DNA from: an uncultured beta proteobacterium
GTDB taxonomy: Bacteria; Pseudomonadota; Gammaproteobacteria; Burkholderiales; Burkholderiaceae_C
DNA length: 64,000 bases
Reading direction: 5' to 3'
Assembly (NCBI GenBank): GCA_903930255.1
Contig: CAIYYA010000255.1
Span: 1 to 64,000 of the forward strand
Below, piece after piece: positions 30,417-40,737 of the stretch; position 1 is the stretch's first letter; each line of letters starts with the position of its first letter. The notes below the pieces were generated by a model, which saw nothing but the letters and a program-made list of their open reading frames with translations, ran no database searches and was not told where the DNA came from. A program made the translations under genes and the position numbers.

Positions 30417-31085
30417 CTAAAAAAATGAAATTTCGTCAGTCTTGATGTTTTCAATGACAATTTTTCCTTGAAGCACCAAATCGTCGAAAAATGCAACTTG
30501 GTTTTGACCATTGTGTTTGCTGAAATAAAGCGCTTGGTCTGCTTGATCCACCATCGTCGCGGCGAACGTTTCGCGCCCCATTTTTACCGCCCCCATGCTG
30601 ATCGTGATATGACCCACTTGGGGGATGTCACGTTGTTCAACTTTTTGGCGAAATCGATCCAACGTTGCCATGCATGCAGCATGATCAGCACAAATTCTTC
30701 GCCGCCAAAGCGAAAGATCCAATCGCTTTCTCTGAATGAGGATTGCATGAGTTGGGACAAAATGACCAACACCTCGTCGCCGTAAAGGTGTCCAAATCGA
30801 TCATTGACCGACTTGAAATGGTCAATATCCCACCATGATCAGCCAATAACTCAGTGGCTTGATTTCGCGTCTTTCGTCTGGCAGCGATGCCCACACACTT
30901 GTCGTCGTTGTACACCATTTCTTTGGAGGGTTCGCCTTTGCTATTCAGATGAATCAAGCTAAGACTGAGAGCAGAAGAAAACCTTTGAGGGTTTTCAGCA
31001 GGCTGAGTTCCATCATCTCGACATCCTTAATGGCGGTCAGGCTTGCCAGTTGATTCAATAGTCTTGGGGATGCTCTTTTTGTCAT
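30417..31085 (-). pseudogene. Frameshifted GGDEF diguanylate cyclase gene
   Basis: Pieces in different frames: MTKRASPRLLNQLASLTAIKDVEMMELSLLKTLKGFLLLS / LIHLNSKGEPSKEMVYNDDKC / [50 protein letters not shown] / [29 protein letters not shown]...DQADQALYFSKHNGQNQV. Confidence 0.85.
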
Positions 31086-33655
31086 GTTGGAAGACAAAAA
31101 TTGCCACCAGATCGTGTGACAAACTGCTCAAGTCCTTGCACGGGTAGCGGCCGGCTGAACCAATAACCTTGGTACAAATGACAGCCCGCCTGCGCAAGAA
31201 AATCGCGCTGCCCCTGGGTCTCCACACCTTCTGCAATCACCGATAAGTCCAAATTTTGCGCTAGAGCGATGACCGTTCTGGCGATCGCAGCATCATTGGG
31301 ATCGCTCAGAATGTCGTCGACAAATGACTTGTCAATTTTTAACTGATTCAGTGGCAAGCGTTTCAGGTAAGCCAGTGACGAATAGCCGGTGCCAAAATCA
31401 TCGAGCGAAAACCGGATGCCGACGGCTTTGAGCGCTTGCATCTTGGCGATGATGTCTTCTTTGTTGTCCAACAACAGGCTTTCTGTCAACTCGAGTTCGA
31501 GTCGATCAGGGCGCGCTTGGTTTTGATGTACTAAATCCAGGGTATCGGCCACAAAGGTTTTTGAGCGGCATTGGTAAGCGCTGACATTGACGGCAATCGT
31601 CAAACCGGCCAACTCGGGCTGCTTAGCCCAGGCCGAGAGTTGGGCACACGCCGTTTTAAGTACGAAATGTCCGATCGGCAGGATGAGCCCGGTCTCTTCG
31701 GCGATTGAAATGAAATGACCTGGCAGCAAAAGCCCCTGCTGCGGATGTTGCCACCGAACCAGGGCTTCGACACCCACGACCCGACCCAGCACGTCAACTT
31801 GGGGCTGATAGTGAAGCACGAACTCTTGGCGACTCACAGCACTGCGCAAATCAGATTCCAGTTTGGCGCGGGCAGCAACAGCCGTTTGCATCGTCGGGTC
31901 GAAAAATCGAAGGGCATTTTTGCCTGCCGCTTTGGCCTGGTACATAGCGGTATCGGCGTGCTGCAGCAACTCATCTGCCTTGCAGGGTTGCCCTGTGAAA
32001 AGGGCAATGCCAATGCTGGCTGTGCAGTGATGGGTGACGGCCACAGCGTCTTCTTCGGATGGCAATGCTTTGAGCAAGAACGGGGTGACGAGCTGCAGCA
32101 GAATTTTGTTGCCAATCAACTCTGCCTGAATGACTGCTTGCTCACCGCTCTCCAAGCCCGAAAGTAGCACCACAAATTCATCACCACCCAGCCTGGATAC
32201 CGTGTCACCTTCACGCATGCAGGATTGAAGGCGAGAAGCGACTTCAATCAACAATTTGTCACCCATATCATGTCCCAGGGTGTCGTTGATGGTTTTGAAA
32301 TTATCCAAATCGAGCATCAAGACGGCACCGCAGCGGCGGTAGCGGTGGTTGTTGATGATCGCTTGGTTTAGCCGATCAAGCATCAGACGTCGGTTGGGGA
32401 GTTGGGTCAACGGATCATAAAACGCCAGATGCTCAATCTGGTAGGCGGCATGTTTTCGGTCGGTGATATTTTTGTGGATCAATACGGCGCCACCGCCAGC
32501 CCCCAAGAGCGGAACCACGTGCAATTCAAACCAGCGCTTCTCTGTGGGGGAATTGCAGGGGTATTCCAGGGTGAACTCGCGGGCTTCACCCCGGAGCACC
32601 GAAAGGATGCCTTGGATTGCGGCGGCGCCATCTTCTGCTTGCGCTGAGCCAGTGGCATTGGTACAAACCTGGAGGTAGTTGGCACCAACGGCCACCGACG
32701 AGGATGCAGCAGCACCATTGCCAGCGGCAAACTTATCCCACGATGCATTCACTGAAATGATCACGCCGTTGCCGTCAATCACGGCGACATGCTCAGTTAA
32801 CGAATTCACAACGCTGGTGACAAAAGATTGACTTTTTTTGAGGGTTTGCTCAAACGCCATGCGTTCGGTGATGTCAGAAAAAACGGTTGCAAACTGCCTG
32901 GGCTTGGGCGAGAAAACCTGAATCAAAAAGTGCCGCTTGAGTGGCTCGAAATATTGCTCGAAGCTGATCGGTTGGCCGGTGATCGCCACGCTGGCATAGC
33001 GCTCCAAAAATGGCGCACGGTCCAAACCATAAACTTCAGTTGCCAATTTACCCAGCACCCGTTCTTGCGCCATGCCGGTTTGATTCACGAACGCGGGGTT
33101 GACATCCAAAATGCGGTAGTCCAAGGCCTTGCCCTGTGTGTCTAGCACCAGCTCATGCAAGGCCATGCCTTCTGACATCGTCTCAAACAGCGTGCGAAAA
33201 CGGATTTCACTGGCCTTTTCGCTTTCAAGCAGCAGCATGGTCTGAGTCACGTCTTCAAATATGGCGTGCACCCCCCGTGTGGTCTGGGTTGGTTGGTCGA
33301 TAACCGGAAAAGCACGGATATTGATCCATCGACGACTCGCCCCAGCAGCGTCGCGCACGCCCATCTTCACATCTAAGACGGGCCGACGTGTGGCGAGTGC
33401 CACCATCGCCGGGTGCTGATCACCCGGAAAAGGGCTGCCATCTTCGTGAACCGCATTCCAATAGGGGTCAACCGAGCGCAGACCGCGCATTTGGTCGAGT
33501 GACAGCCCCAAAATGCGCTCGGCCGATGGATTGGCCGAAACAATGCTGCCCGTTGGATCTTGAAAAACAATCCCAAATTGCAGCGACTCAACCAACTTCT
33601 CAGAGAAGGGAAAGTGTCCCAGAGGCGTTGCATCGGATGAAGTCATGACATTCAT
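31082..33655 (-). CDS. PAS-GGDEF-EAL protein (diguanylate cyclase/c-di-GMP phosphodiesterase)
   Basis: 857 aa; LGGDEFVVLLSG, GVEALVRWQHPQQGLL, DDFGTGYSSLAYLKRLPLNQLKIDKSFV. Confidence 0.95.
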   Translation of the reverse strand: MNVMTSSDATPLGHFPFSEKLVESLQFGIVFQDPTGSIVSANPSAERILGLSLDQMRGLRSVDPYWNAVHEDGSPFPGDQHPAMVALATRRPVLDVKMGVRDAAGASRRWINIRAFPVIDQPTQTTRGVHAIFEDVTQTMLLLESEKASEIRFRTLFETMSEGMALHELVLDTQGKALDYRILDVNPAFVNQTGMAQERVLGKLATEVYGLDRAPFLERYASVAITGQPISFEQYFEPLKRHFLIQVFSPKPRQFATVFSDITERMAFEQTLKKSQSFVTSVVNSLTEHVAVIDGNGVIISVNASWDKFAAGNGAAASSSVAVGANYLQVCTNATGSAQAEDGAAAIQGILSVLRGEAREFTLEYPCNSPTEKRWFELHVVPLLGAGGGAVLIHKNITDRKHAAYQIEHLAFYDPLTQLPNRRLMLDRLNQAIINNHRYRRCGAVLMLDLDNFKTINDTLGHDMGDKLLIEVASRLQSCMREGDTVSRLGGDEFVVLLSGLESGEQAVIQAELIGNKILLQLVTPFLLKALPSEEDAVAVTHHCTASIGIALFTGQPCKADELLQHADTAMYQAKAAGKNALRFFDPTMQTAVAARAKLESDLRSAVSRQEFVLHYQPQVDVLGRVVGVEALVRWQHPQQGLLLPGHFISIAEETGLILPIGHFVLKTACAQLSAWAKQPELAGLTIAVNVSAYQCRSKTFVADTLDLVHQNQARPDRLELELTESLLLDNKEDIIAKMQALKAVGIRFSLDDFGTGYSSLAYLKRLPLNQLKIDKSFVDDILSDPNDAAIARTVIALAQNLDLSVIAEGVETQGQRDFLAQAGCHLYQGYWFSRPLPVQGLEQFVTRSGGNFCLPT

Positions 33656-33674
33656 TTTGTCTCCTCATTATCAT

Positions 33675-33812
33675 CAAGCTTAAACCGAGCGCCTTTGCAA
33701 TGTCGCGCATGCCCACGGCCTGAAACCCATTTTTCAGGAAAAGGGTTTTGGCGACGTTCAAGATGTTTTGCCGAAGGGCTGTTTTTATGAGTGCGGTGAA
33801 TGATTCAGGCAA
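33675..33812 (-). pseudogene. Truncated TetR-family regulator (N-terminal HTH only)
   Basis: ALRQNILNVAKTLFLKNGFQAVGMRDIAKALGLS is a TetR HTH start; TetR-like sequence stops abruptly beside the GGDEF-EAL gene. Confidence 0.65.
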
Positions 33813-33891
33813 ACTATAAGCATCTGTGAACTTGTTTACAAATGATTAAATTTCAACTGATCAATTCGATCAACTATCGGAGTGATGAACC

Positions 33892-34827
33892 ATGAGCACT
33901 TTTGACCCGGACGCACTCGAATGCCTGGCTGCAATCGTTGAAGAGGGTGGTTTTGAGCGTGCTGCGGTGCGCTTGTCGATCACCCAGTCGGCGGTGTCGC
34001 AGCGCTTACGCTCGCTTGAAGAGCAGCTCGGCAGTGTGTTGATCGTGCGCAGCCGTCCGCTCAAAGCCACTACGGCCGGGCGTTTGCTGCTGAAACATGC
34101 CATGCAAATGCGCCTGTTGCGTGCTGATTTGCAGCGCGACCTGCACGATTTAACACCGGGTGTGGCGGTGGCCGCGCGCGATGAAGAGCGCATTTCGTTG
34201 GCCATCAACGCTGACAGTATTGCCACTTGGGCCTTGCCGGCACTGAGCAGCCTGGCACATCAGGGTTTGGCGCTGGAGATCGTCACCGACGACCAGGATT
34301 TCACCTTTGACTGGCTGCGTGAGGGGCGCGTGCTGGGTTGTGTGACAACTCTGCGACAAACCCTGCGCGGCTGCAAAGTGGCGCCATTGGGTGCTATGCG
34401 CTATGTTGCAGTTGCTGCGCCTGAATTTGCTGCAGCGCATTGTCAGCAAGGCTTGAGTGCTCACAATTTTAGTAATTTGCCGTTTGTAGCGTTCAATCGC
34501 AAAGACGATTTACAGGCTGAATTTGTGGCCAAGGCACTGGGCTTGCGCCAAGTGAGTTTGCGCCAACTTTATGTGCCCAGCTCAGAAGGCCAGGTGCAGG
34601 CCGTTTTGGCCGGATGGGGCCTTAGCGTGTTGCCTGAGTTGAAGGTGCGCGCACATTTGCAAAATGCCGAACTGGTGAATGTGATGCCGGGGCGCAGTTT
34701 GTCGGTTGCGCTGTTTTGGCATTGCTGGAATCTTGACTCGGCTGTGTTGGACGCACTCAGCCGCGCCATCAAAAACGCTGCAGCCACTGTTTTGATGCCA
34801 GATATTATTGAAGAAAAAGCACACTGA
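33892..34827 (+). CDS. argP: LysR-family regulator, ArgP/IciA type
   Basis: FDPDALECLAAIVEEGGFERAAVRLSITQSAVSQRLRSLEEQLGSVLIVRSRPLKATTAGRLLLKHA is ArgP-typical. Confidence 0.85.
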   Translation: MSTFDPDALECLAAIVEEGGFERAAVRLSITQSAVSQRLRSLEEQLGSVLIVRSRPLKATTAGRLLLKHAMQMRLLRADLQRDLHDLTPGVAVAARDEERISLAINADSIATWALPALSSLAHQGLALEIVTDDQDFTFDWLREGRVLGCVTTLRQTLRGCKVAPLGAMRYVAVAAPEFAAAHCQQGLSAHNFSNLPFVAFNRKDDLQAEFVAKALGLRQVSLRQLYVPSSEGQVQAVLAGWGLSVLPELKVRAHLQNAELVNVMPGRSLSVALFWHCWNLDSAVLDALSRAIKNAAATVLMPDIIEEKAH

Positions 34828-34868
34828 CGCCCTCAGATAAAGCGCGAGTAGCTATGAAACAAATAGCA
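34827..34868 (+). repeat. Dispersed repeat 'ALAPV element' partial copy, just 3' of argP
   Basis: cgccctcagataaagcgcgagtagctatgaaacaaatag vs cgcccgtacaaaaagcgccagtagctattgataaaagag at 63 kb. Confidence 0.5.
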
Positions 34869-34877
34869 AGAGAGGAA

Positions 34878-35297
34878 TCAGCGCACGATCAGCACGGGTA
34901 CTTTGCAGCTCGCCAGAACTTCAGTGGCTACTGAGCCCACGACCAAGTTGACCAATGCGCTGTGTCCGTGTGAACCCATCACGAGCAGGTCAAACTTCTC
35001 GGCTTCGGCGAGTTTGGCAATGAGTTCACCCGCTTTACCGGTTTTCCAGAGGCATTTAGGCGTGATGTTGTGCCGTGCCAGGTATTTGGTCACGGGGTCC
35101 ATGACACGCCGACCTTCGTCTTCGTAGTATTTGTTGACCAGCGTTTTGCCCAATGCGTTGCGCGCCTGGCTGGGCAGCGTCATTTGCGCGTTGAACGCCG
35201 TGTATTCGTTTTTCGCCGAATACAGGTCGTGCGCAGCCAAATACGCGAGCATTTTTTTGGTGTACGCGCTACCGTCAACTGCTAAAAGAATCTTCAT
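34878..35297 (-). CDS. Universal stress protein (UspA family)
   Basis: MKILLAVDGSAYTKKMLAYL...DLLVMGSHGHSALVNLVVGSVATEVLASCKVPVLIVR. Confidence 0.93.
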   Translation of the reverse strand: MKILLAVDGSAYTKKMLAYLAAHDLYSAKNEYTAFNAQMTLPSQARNALGKTLVNKYYEDEGRRVMDPVTKYLARHNITPKCLWKTGKAGELIAKLAEAEKFDLLVMGSHGHSALVNLVVGSVATEVLASCKVPVLIVR

Positions 35298-35362
35298 GGT
35301 GATCTCCTTGTGAAAGGCTCAGTTTACACAATGACCGGCGGCGCGCTCCGGGGGGTATCGCT

Positions 35363-37201
35363 TTAAGCTTCTAGGCGCGCTTGCAATTGGGCCTTGGTGG
35401 CTTGCAGGGCTGGCGGCAGATTGTGTTGCAGCTGCGTGAAGTGTTCGGTATGCAGTTGCAACTCTTGCGTCCAGGCGGCCTTGTCGATGCTGGTCACGGT
35501 GTTGAACTGTGCCTCGCTGAAGTTCAAGCCTGTCCAGGTTATTTCGCCATAGGTTGGGCTGACACCAAACAGGTTTTCTTGGCCTTGGGCGTTGCCTTCA
35601 ACACGGTCAATGATCCACTTCAACACGCGCATGTTGTCGCCGTAGCCGGGCCAGACAAACTTGCCGTCGTCGCCTTTGCGGAACCAGTTGACGCAATAAA
35701 TACGCGGCAAGGTGGCACCGGCGGCGGTAATTTTGGCCTCCATGTTGAGCCAGTGCTGAAAGTAGTCGCTCATGTTGTAACCGCAGAAAGGCAGCATGGC
35801 AAAGGGGTCGCGACGCACCACACCCATTTGGCCGACAGCCGCAGCCGTGGTCTCAGAGCCCATGGTGGCAGCCATGTAAACCCCTTCTGTCCAGCTGCGC
35901 GCTTCGGTTGCCAGCGGCACGGTCGTGGAGCGGCGCCCACCAAACATAAAGGCATCAATGGCCACACCGGCCGGGTTGTCCCATTCGGGGTCAAGCGCCG
36001 GGTTGTTGGTGGCTGCCACGGTAAAGCGGGCGTTCGGGTGGGCTGCTTTGGCGCCGGTTTGTTTGGCGATTTCAGGTGTCCAGTCTTTGCCCTGCCAGTC
36101 AATCAGGTGAGCCGGAATGGGGCCACCGTCTTGTTCCATGCCTTCCCACCAGACGTCGCCGTCATCGGTCAGGCCCACATTGGTGTAGATCACGTTTTTG
36201 TTCAAACTCGACATGCAGTTGGGGTTGGTCTGGAAATTGGTTCCAGGTGCGACGCCAAAGTAACCGGCTTCTGGGTTGATGGCATACAGCTTGCCATCGG
36301 CAGCCGGTTTGATCCAGGCGATGTCGTCACCCACGGTGGTGATTTTCCAGCCTTCGAAAACGGCCGGTGGCACCAGCATGGCAAAGTTGGTTTTGCCGCA
36401 AGCGCTGGGGAATGCTGCTGCGACATGGTATTTTTTGCCTGCCGGGTTGGTTACGCCCAAAATCATCATGTGCTCGGCCAGCCAGCCTTCGTCGCGTGCC
36501 ATATTCGAGGCAATGCGCAGCGCAAAGCATTTCTTGCCAAGCAGGGCGTTGCCACCGTAACCGGAGCCGTGGCTCCAGATTTCGCGGGTTTCGGGGAAAT
36601 GAACAATGTATTTGTTTTTGTTACACGGCCATTTCACATCGGCCTGGCCGGCTTCAAGGGGGGCGCCAACGGTGTGCATGCAGGGAACAAAATGGCCGTT
36701 TTCGCCAATCACGTCAAAAACCGCTTTGCCCATGCGGGTCATCAGCTTCTGGTTCACGGCCACATAAGCGCTGTCGGTCAGCTCAATGCCAACGTGTGAA
36801 ATGTGCGAGCCCAAGGGCCCCATGGAAAATGGCACCACGTAGAGGGTGCGGCCTTTCATGCAGCCAGTAAATAGCGGCTTGAGGGTGGCGCGCATCTCGG
36901 TGGGGTCCATCCAGTTGTTGGTGGGACCGGCGTTTTCTTTCTTTTCGCTGCAAATGAAGGTGCGGTCTTCCACGCGCGCCACGTCGCTGGGGTCAGAGCA
37001 GGCCAGGAAGCTGTTGGGGCGCTTGGCTTCGTTGAGCTTGATAAACGTGCCGGCATCGACCAGCAATTGGCACAGGCGAGCATATTCTTCGTCGGAGCCG
37101 TCACACCAATAGATGTTGGCGGGTTGCGTGAGTTCCGCCATTTCGGCCACCCAGGCGATCAATTGGGTGTTTTTGACGTAAGCAGGTGCGTTAACTTGCA
37201 T
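35363..37201 (-). CDS. pckG: Phosphoenolpyruvate carboxykinase (GTP)
   Basis: 612 aa; [45 protein letters not shown]. Confidence 0.96.
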   Translation of the reverse strand: MQVNAPAYVKNTQLIAWVAEMAELTQPANIYWCDGSDEEYARLCQLLVDAGTFIKLNEAKRPNSFLACSDPSDVARVEDRTFICSEKKENAGPTNNWMDPTEMRATLKPLFTGCMKGRTLYVVPFSMGPLGSHISHVGIELTDSAYVAVNQKLMTRMGKAVFDVIGENGHFVPCMHTVGAPLEAGQADVKWPCNKNKYIVHFPETREIWSHGSGYGGNALLGKKCFALRIASNMARDEGWLAEHMMILGVTNPAGKKYHVAAAFPSACGKTNFAMLVPPAVFEGWKITTVGDDIAWIKPAADGKLYAINPEAGYFGVAPGTNFQTNPNCMSSLNKNVIYTNVGLTDDGDVWWEGMEQDGGPIPAHLIDWQGKDWTPEIAKQTGAKAAHPNARFTVAATNNPALDPEWDNPAGVAIDAFMFGGRRSTTVPLATEARSWTEGVYMAATMGSETTAAAVGQMGVVRRDPFAMLPFCGYNMSDYFQHWLNMEAKITAAGATLPRIYCVNWFRKGDDGKFVWPGYGDNMRVLKWIIDRVEGNAQGQENLFGVSPTYGEITWTGLNFSEAQFNTVTSIDKAAWTQELQLHTEHFTQLQHNLPPALQATKAQLQARLEA

Positions 37202-37374
37202 GGTTGAAAGTTCTCCAGGGTAATAAAAAAACGGCTGTTGCAGCAGTTTGGGGTGCTGGTGAGGATGGGTGTGTCAGAGGCAAAACTGCTGAAAATTGGT
37301 GGACATTTTATGAAATAGCCTGCCAGTTACCTGACAGTTACATCAAATAAGCTGCAAATAAACAGATAAATTGT

Positions 37375-38577
37375 TCATTGAACCAGTTGTGCGCTTAAGC
37401 CTGCTTGGTTCAATGCCGCCAAAACGTCAACAATGTGTTGAGGACCCCGTGTTTGCAGCACCAGCTCAATCTCAACGTTTTGTGCGGCCAGTGTGGTGAA
37501 GGCGCGTTGATGATGCACCTCGTTGATGTTGGCGCCAGCCTGTGCCACTGTGGCGGTGATAGCGGCCAGGGTGCCGGGAACGTCACGCGCGCTCACCTTC
37601 AGGCGCGCCAGGCGACCTGCGCGCACCATGCCGCGTTCAATAATGGCCGACAGCAGCAGCGGGTCGATGTTGCCACCGCACAAAACCAGCCCGACACGCT
37701 TGCCGTTGAAGCGTTCCGGGTATTTCAGCAAGGCAGCGAGTCCGGCGGCTCCGGCGCCTTCGACCAGAGTTTTCTCGACTTCGAGCAGCATCACGATGGC
37801 TTGCTCGATATCGCCTTCATCCACCAACAGCAGGTCGTTGACCTTTTCTTTGATGATGCGTTGTGGCAGCAAGCCGGGTGTGCCCACGGCAATGCCTTCG
37901 GCGATGCTGCTGCTGCCTTGCGGGTGCGAGGTGCCCAAAATGGCATTGACCATGGCTGGGAAACGTCTGCTTTGCACGCCAATGATCTCGATGCCAGGCT
38001 GAAGGGCACGCGCTGCCGTGGCCATGCCGGCAATCAGGCCACCGCCGCCAACAGCCACCACCAGGGTGTCGAGATCGCCCACATCGCTAAGCATTTCGAG
38101 CGCCACCGTGCCTTGGCCAGCCACGATGTCTGGGTCGTCATAGGGGTGCACAAAAACCAGTTGCTGTTGCTCGGCCAGCATCAGCGCATGGTTGCGTGCC
38201 TCGTCCAGCGTGTGGCCGTGCAGCACGATTTCGGCACCAAAGCCGCGGGTGCGCTCCACTTTGACGCCAGGAGTGAAAGTCGGCATGACGATCACCGCGC
38301 GAATGCCCAGACGCTGGGCATGGTAGGCCAGACCCTGGGCATGGTTGCCTGCGCTCATGGCAATCACACCCCGTGCGCGCTCGGCTGCATTGAGCTGTGC
38401 AAGTTTGTTGCAAGCGCCGCGCTCCTTGAATGACGCGGTGAATTGCAGGTTTTCAAATTTTAGAAAAACTTGCGCGCCGGTGATGTCGGAAAGCGTTTTG
38501 GAGGCCACGCAGGGTGTGCGCAGCACATGCGCTTGCAGACGGTGCGCAGCTTGTTCAATGTCAACTAAATCAAGCAT
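37375..38577 (-). CDS. ilvA: Threonine ammonia-lyase (catabolic/short type with ACT-like C-terminus)
   Basis: LKFENLQFTASFKERGACNKL, VAVGGGGLIAGMA, C-terminal ACT-like region. Confidence 0.92.
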   Translation of the reverse strand: MLDLVDIEQAAHRLQAHVLRTPCVASKTLSDITGAQVFLKFENLQFTASFKERGACNKLAQLNAAERARGVIAMSAGNHAQGLAYHAQRLGIRAVIVMPTFTPGVKVERTRGFGAEIVLHGHTLDEARNHALMLAEQQQLVFVHPYDDPDIVAGQGTVALEMLSDVGDLDTLVVAVGGGGLIAGMATAARALQPGIEIIGVQSRRFPAMVNAILGTSHPQGSSSIAEGIAVGTPGLLPQRIIKEKVNDLLLVDEGDIEQAIVMLLEVEKTLVEGAGAAGLAALLKYPERFNGKRVGLVLCGGNIDPLLLSAIIERGMVRAGRLARLKVSARDVPGTLAAITATVAQAGANINEVHHQRAFTTLAAQNVEIELVLQTRGPQHIVDVLAALNQAGLSAQLVQ

Positions 38578-38715
38578 TTGGAATAAAAAATAAGGACAAA
38601 ACTACCCGATCGGGTAGTGCGGAGTCGTGAGCCGCTGTGCATAATGAGTTGATCATTTAACCACGCCTGTCAGCGCATCGCGTTTGCCGCAGGTATTTTT
38701 AAGCTTTCTACAAAC

Positions 38716-40737
38716 ATGAAGTCGACCCCGGAGTTGCGACACTCGGTCCGAACCCGCGAAATGATTTTCACGCTGCTCATTTTTCTGAGCGGACTGGCTC
38801 TGCTGGCCGGATATGCCACCTATGCCATGCGCCAAAACCCGGCTTTGCCCGTGAGTTTGCAGCAAGGCACCTGGCTGGGCGTGCTTTTGCTGGGTTTGCT
38901 AGCCAGTGTATTGACCTGGCGCATGTGGATGCGTGCTTTTCATCCGATGGCGCAGCTCGAGCTATTGCGCAGCGAAATTCTGGTGTTGCTGGCCACCGAC
39001 ACCGCTTTGCCGCAAGTGTTAATGGCTTTGGTGCAGGGCATTCGCCGGATTCGCCCCGATTTGCGCTGTGCCGTGCTCGCGCTGGAGCCGCGCAGCGACG
39101 CGCAAGGTGCCTGTTTTCGGGTGTCTGCCAGCGTTGGCTTGCCCGATTTTTTTGTTACTGCACTCGATGGCTTGCATGTGACTGCCGGTAATGGTGGCTG
39201 TGCCACAGCCGGTTTCACGGGTGAGCGAGTGGTGATTGAAAACGTGCCCGAGCACTCTTATTGGGTGCAATATCGTGCGCTGGCAGCGCAAGCCAAGATT
39301 GGCGCCTGTTGGTCGGAGCCGGTGCTGGGTGCCGATAAGCAAGTGTTTGCGGTGTTTTCTATTTACAAGGAAACACCCCAAACACCTCCCATCGATGATT
39401 TGGAACTGATCGAACAGGTTTCTCGCTTGGCGAGCATAGCTTTTGAGCGGGATTTGGCCGCCAAGCAACTGCGCGCCAGCGCCGCACGCTTTCGTACGCT
39501 CGCAGAAAACACGCCCGAAGGCATCGTTGTGCACCGTGACAAGCGTATTTTGTATGCCAACCCGGCGGCGGTGCGCCTGTTTGGTGCTATTTCCGAAAAC
39601 GATTTGATGCGGTTTTCAACCGATGCGCTGATTCATCCGGACTTTCTGAATCAGCAAGCGCAACGCTTGCGTGCGATTGAGCAGGCACAAACCATTGAGC
39701 CCATGGTGGAGTCGCGTTTTTTGCGGCTCGATGGCACGGCGTTTGATGTTGAGGTGCAGGGCACGTCGATCATGTTTGCCGATCAAAAAGCGGTGCACGT
39801 GTCGATTCGTGATGTCACGCAGCGCAAACAAAACGAGCAGCAATTGCTGGTGGCCGCAAATGTGTTCAGCCATGCGCTCGAGGGCATTTTGATCACCAGC
39901 CCAGATGCCAGCATCATCGATGTGAATGCAGCATTCACACGCATCACCGGCTACAGCCGCGCTGAAGTGTTGGGTGAAAACCCGCGTTTGCTCAAGTCGG
40001 GGCGGCAAGAGCAGGTTTTTTATCAGACCATGTGGCGGGAACTGCTAGAACAAGGCCAGTGGTCGGGCGAGGTGTGGAATCGGCGCAAAGATGGGCGGCT
40101 CTATGTGCAAATGCAGCATATCAATGCCGTGCACAACGCCCAGGGACAAGTGATCCAATATGTGTCACTGTTTTCAGACATCACGCAGCGCAAAGAGAAC
40201 GAAGTGCGTTTGGCACAGTTGGCGCATTTTGATGACCTGACAGGCTTGCCCAACCGCTTGCTGCAGCGCGACCGTTTGCACCAGGCCATGGTGCAAGCGG
40301 TGCGGCGTGCGCAAAAACTAGCGGTGGCTTTTCTCGACCTTGACGGCTTTAAGCCGGTCAACGACACCTATGGACATGAGGCTGGTGACCATGTGCTGAT
40401 CACGCTGGCGCAGCGCATGAAAAGTGTGTTGCGCGAAGGCGATACCTTGGCGCGTATTGGCGGTGACGAATTTGCTGCTTTGCTGGTGGATTTGGATCAG
40501 CAAAGCGACTGCGAACTGCTGTTGCAGCGCCTGCTCGAAGCGGTGGCTGAGCCAATTGCGTTTGGCGAGCATAAGCTGCAGTTGAGTGTGAGCATTGGCG
40601 TGGCCTTGTATCCGCAGGTGCAAGACATCTCGTTAGACCAGTTGATGCACCAGGCTGACATGGCCATGTACCGTGCCAAAGAAGCTGGCAAAAACCGCTA
40701 TTCCCTGCACCATGAGCGAGTAGCACCGGTTTCATGA
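38716..40737 (+). CDS. Membrane GAF/PAS-GGDEF diguanylate cyclase
   Basis: Two N-terminal TM, GAF-like region, two PAS, FDDLTGLPNRLLQRDRL...RIGGDEFAALLVDL. Confidence 0.92.
   Translation: MKSTPELRHSVRTREMIFTLLIFLSGLALLAGYATYAMRQNPALPVSLQQGTWLGVLLLGLLASVLTWRMWMRAFHPMAQLELLRSEILVLLATDTALPQVLMALVQGIRRIRPDLRCAVLALEPRSDAQGACFRVSASVGLPDFFVTALDGLHVTAGNGGCATAGFTGERVVIENVPEHSYWVQYRALAAQAKIGACWSEPVLGADKQVFAVFSIYKETPQTPPIDDLELIEQVSRLASIAFERDLAAKQLRASAARFRTLAENTPEGIVVHRDKRILYANPAAVRLFGAISENDLMRFSTDALIHPDFLNQQAQRLRAIEQAQTIEPMVESRFLRLDGTAFDVEVQGTSIMFADQKAVHVSIRDVTQRKQNEQQLLVAANVFSHALEGILITSPDASIIDVNAAFTRITGYSRAEVLGENPRLLKSGRQEQVFYQTMWRELLEQGQWSGEVWNRRKDGRLYVQMQHINAVHNAQGQVIQYVSLFSDITQRKENEVRLAQLAHFDDLTGLPNRLLQRDRLHQAMVQAVRRAQKLAVAFLDLDGFKPVNDTYGHEAGDHVLITLAQRMKSVLREGDTLARIGGDEFAALLVDLDQQSDCELLLQRLLEAVAEPIAFGEHKLQLSVSIGVALYPQVQDISLDQLMHQADMAMYRAKEAGKNRYSLHHERVAPVS

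Noticed and set aside
35381-36799. 472-aa open frame on plus strand
   Set aside because: Antisense to the clear pckG gene; composition is that of a shadow ORF.
37405-38433. 342-aa open frame on plus strand
   Set aside because: Antisense to threonine ammonia-lyase; no recognisable domain.
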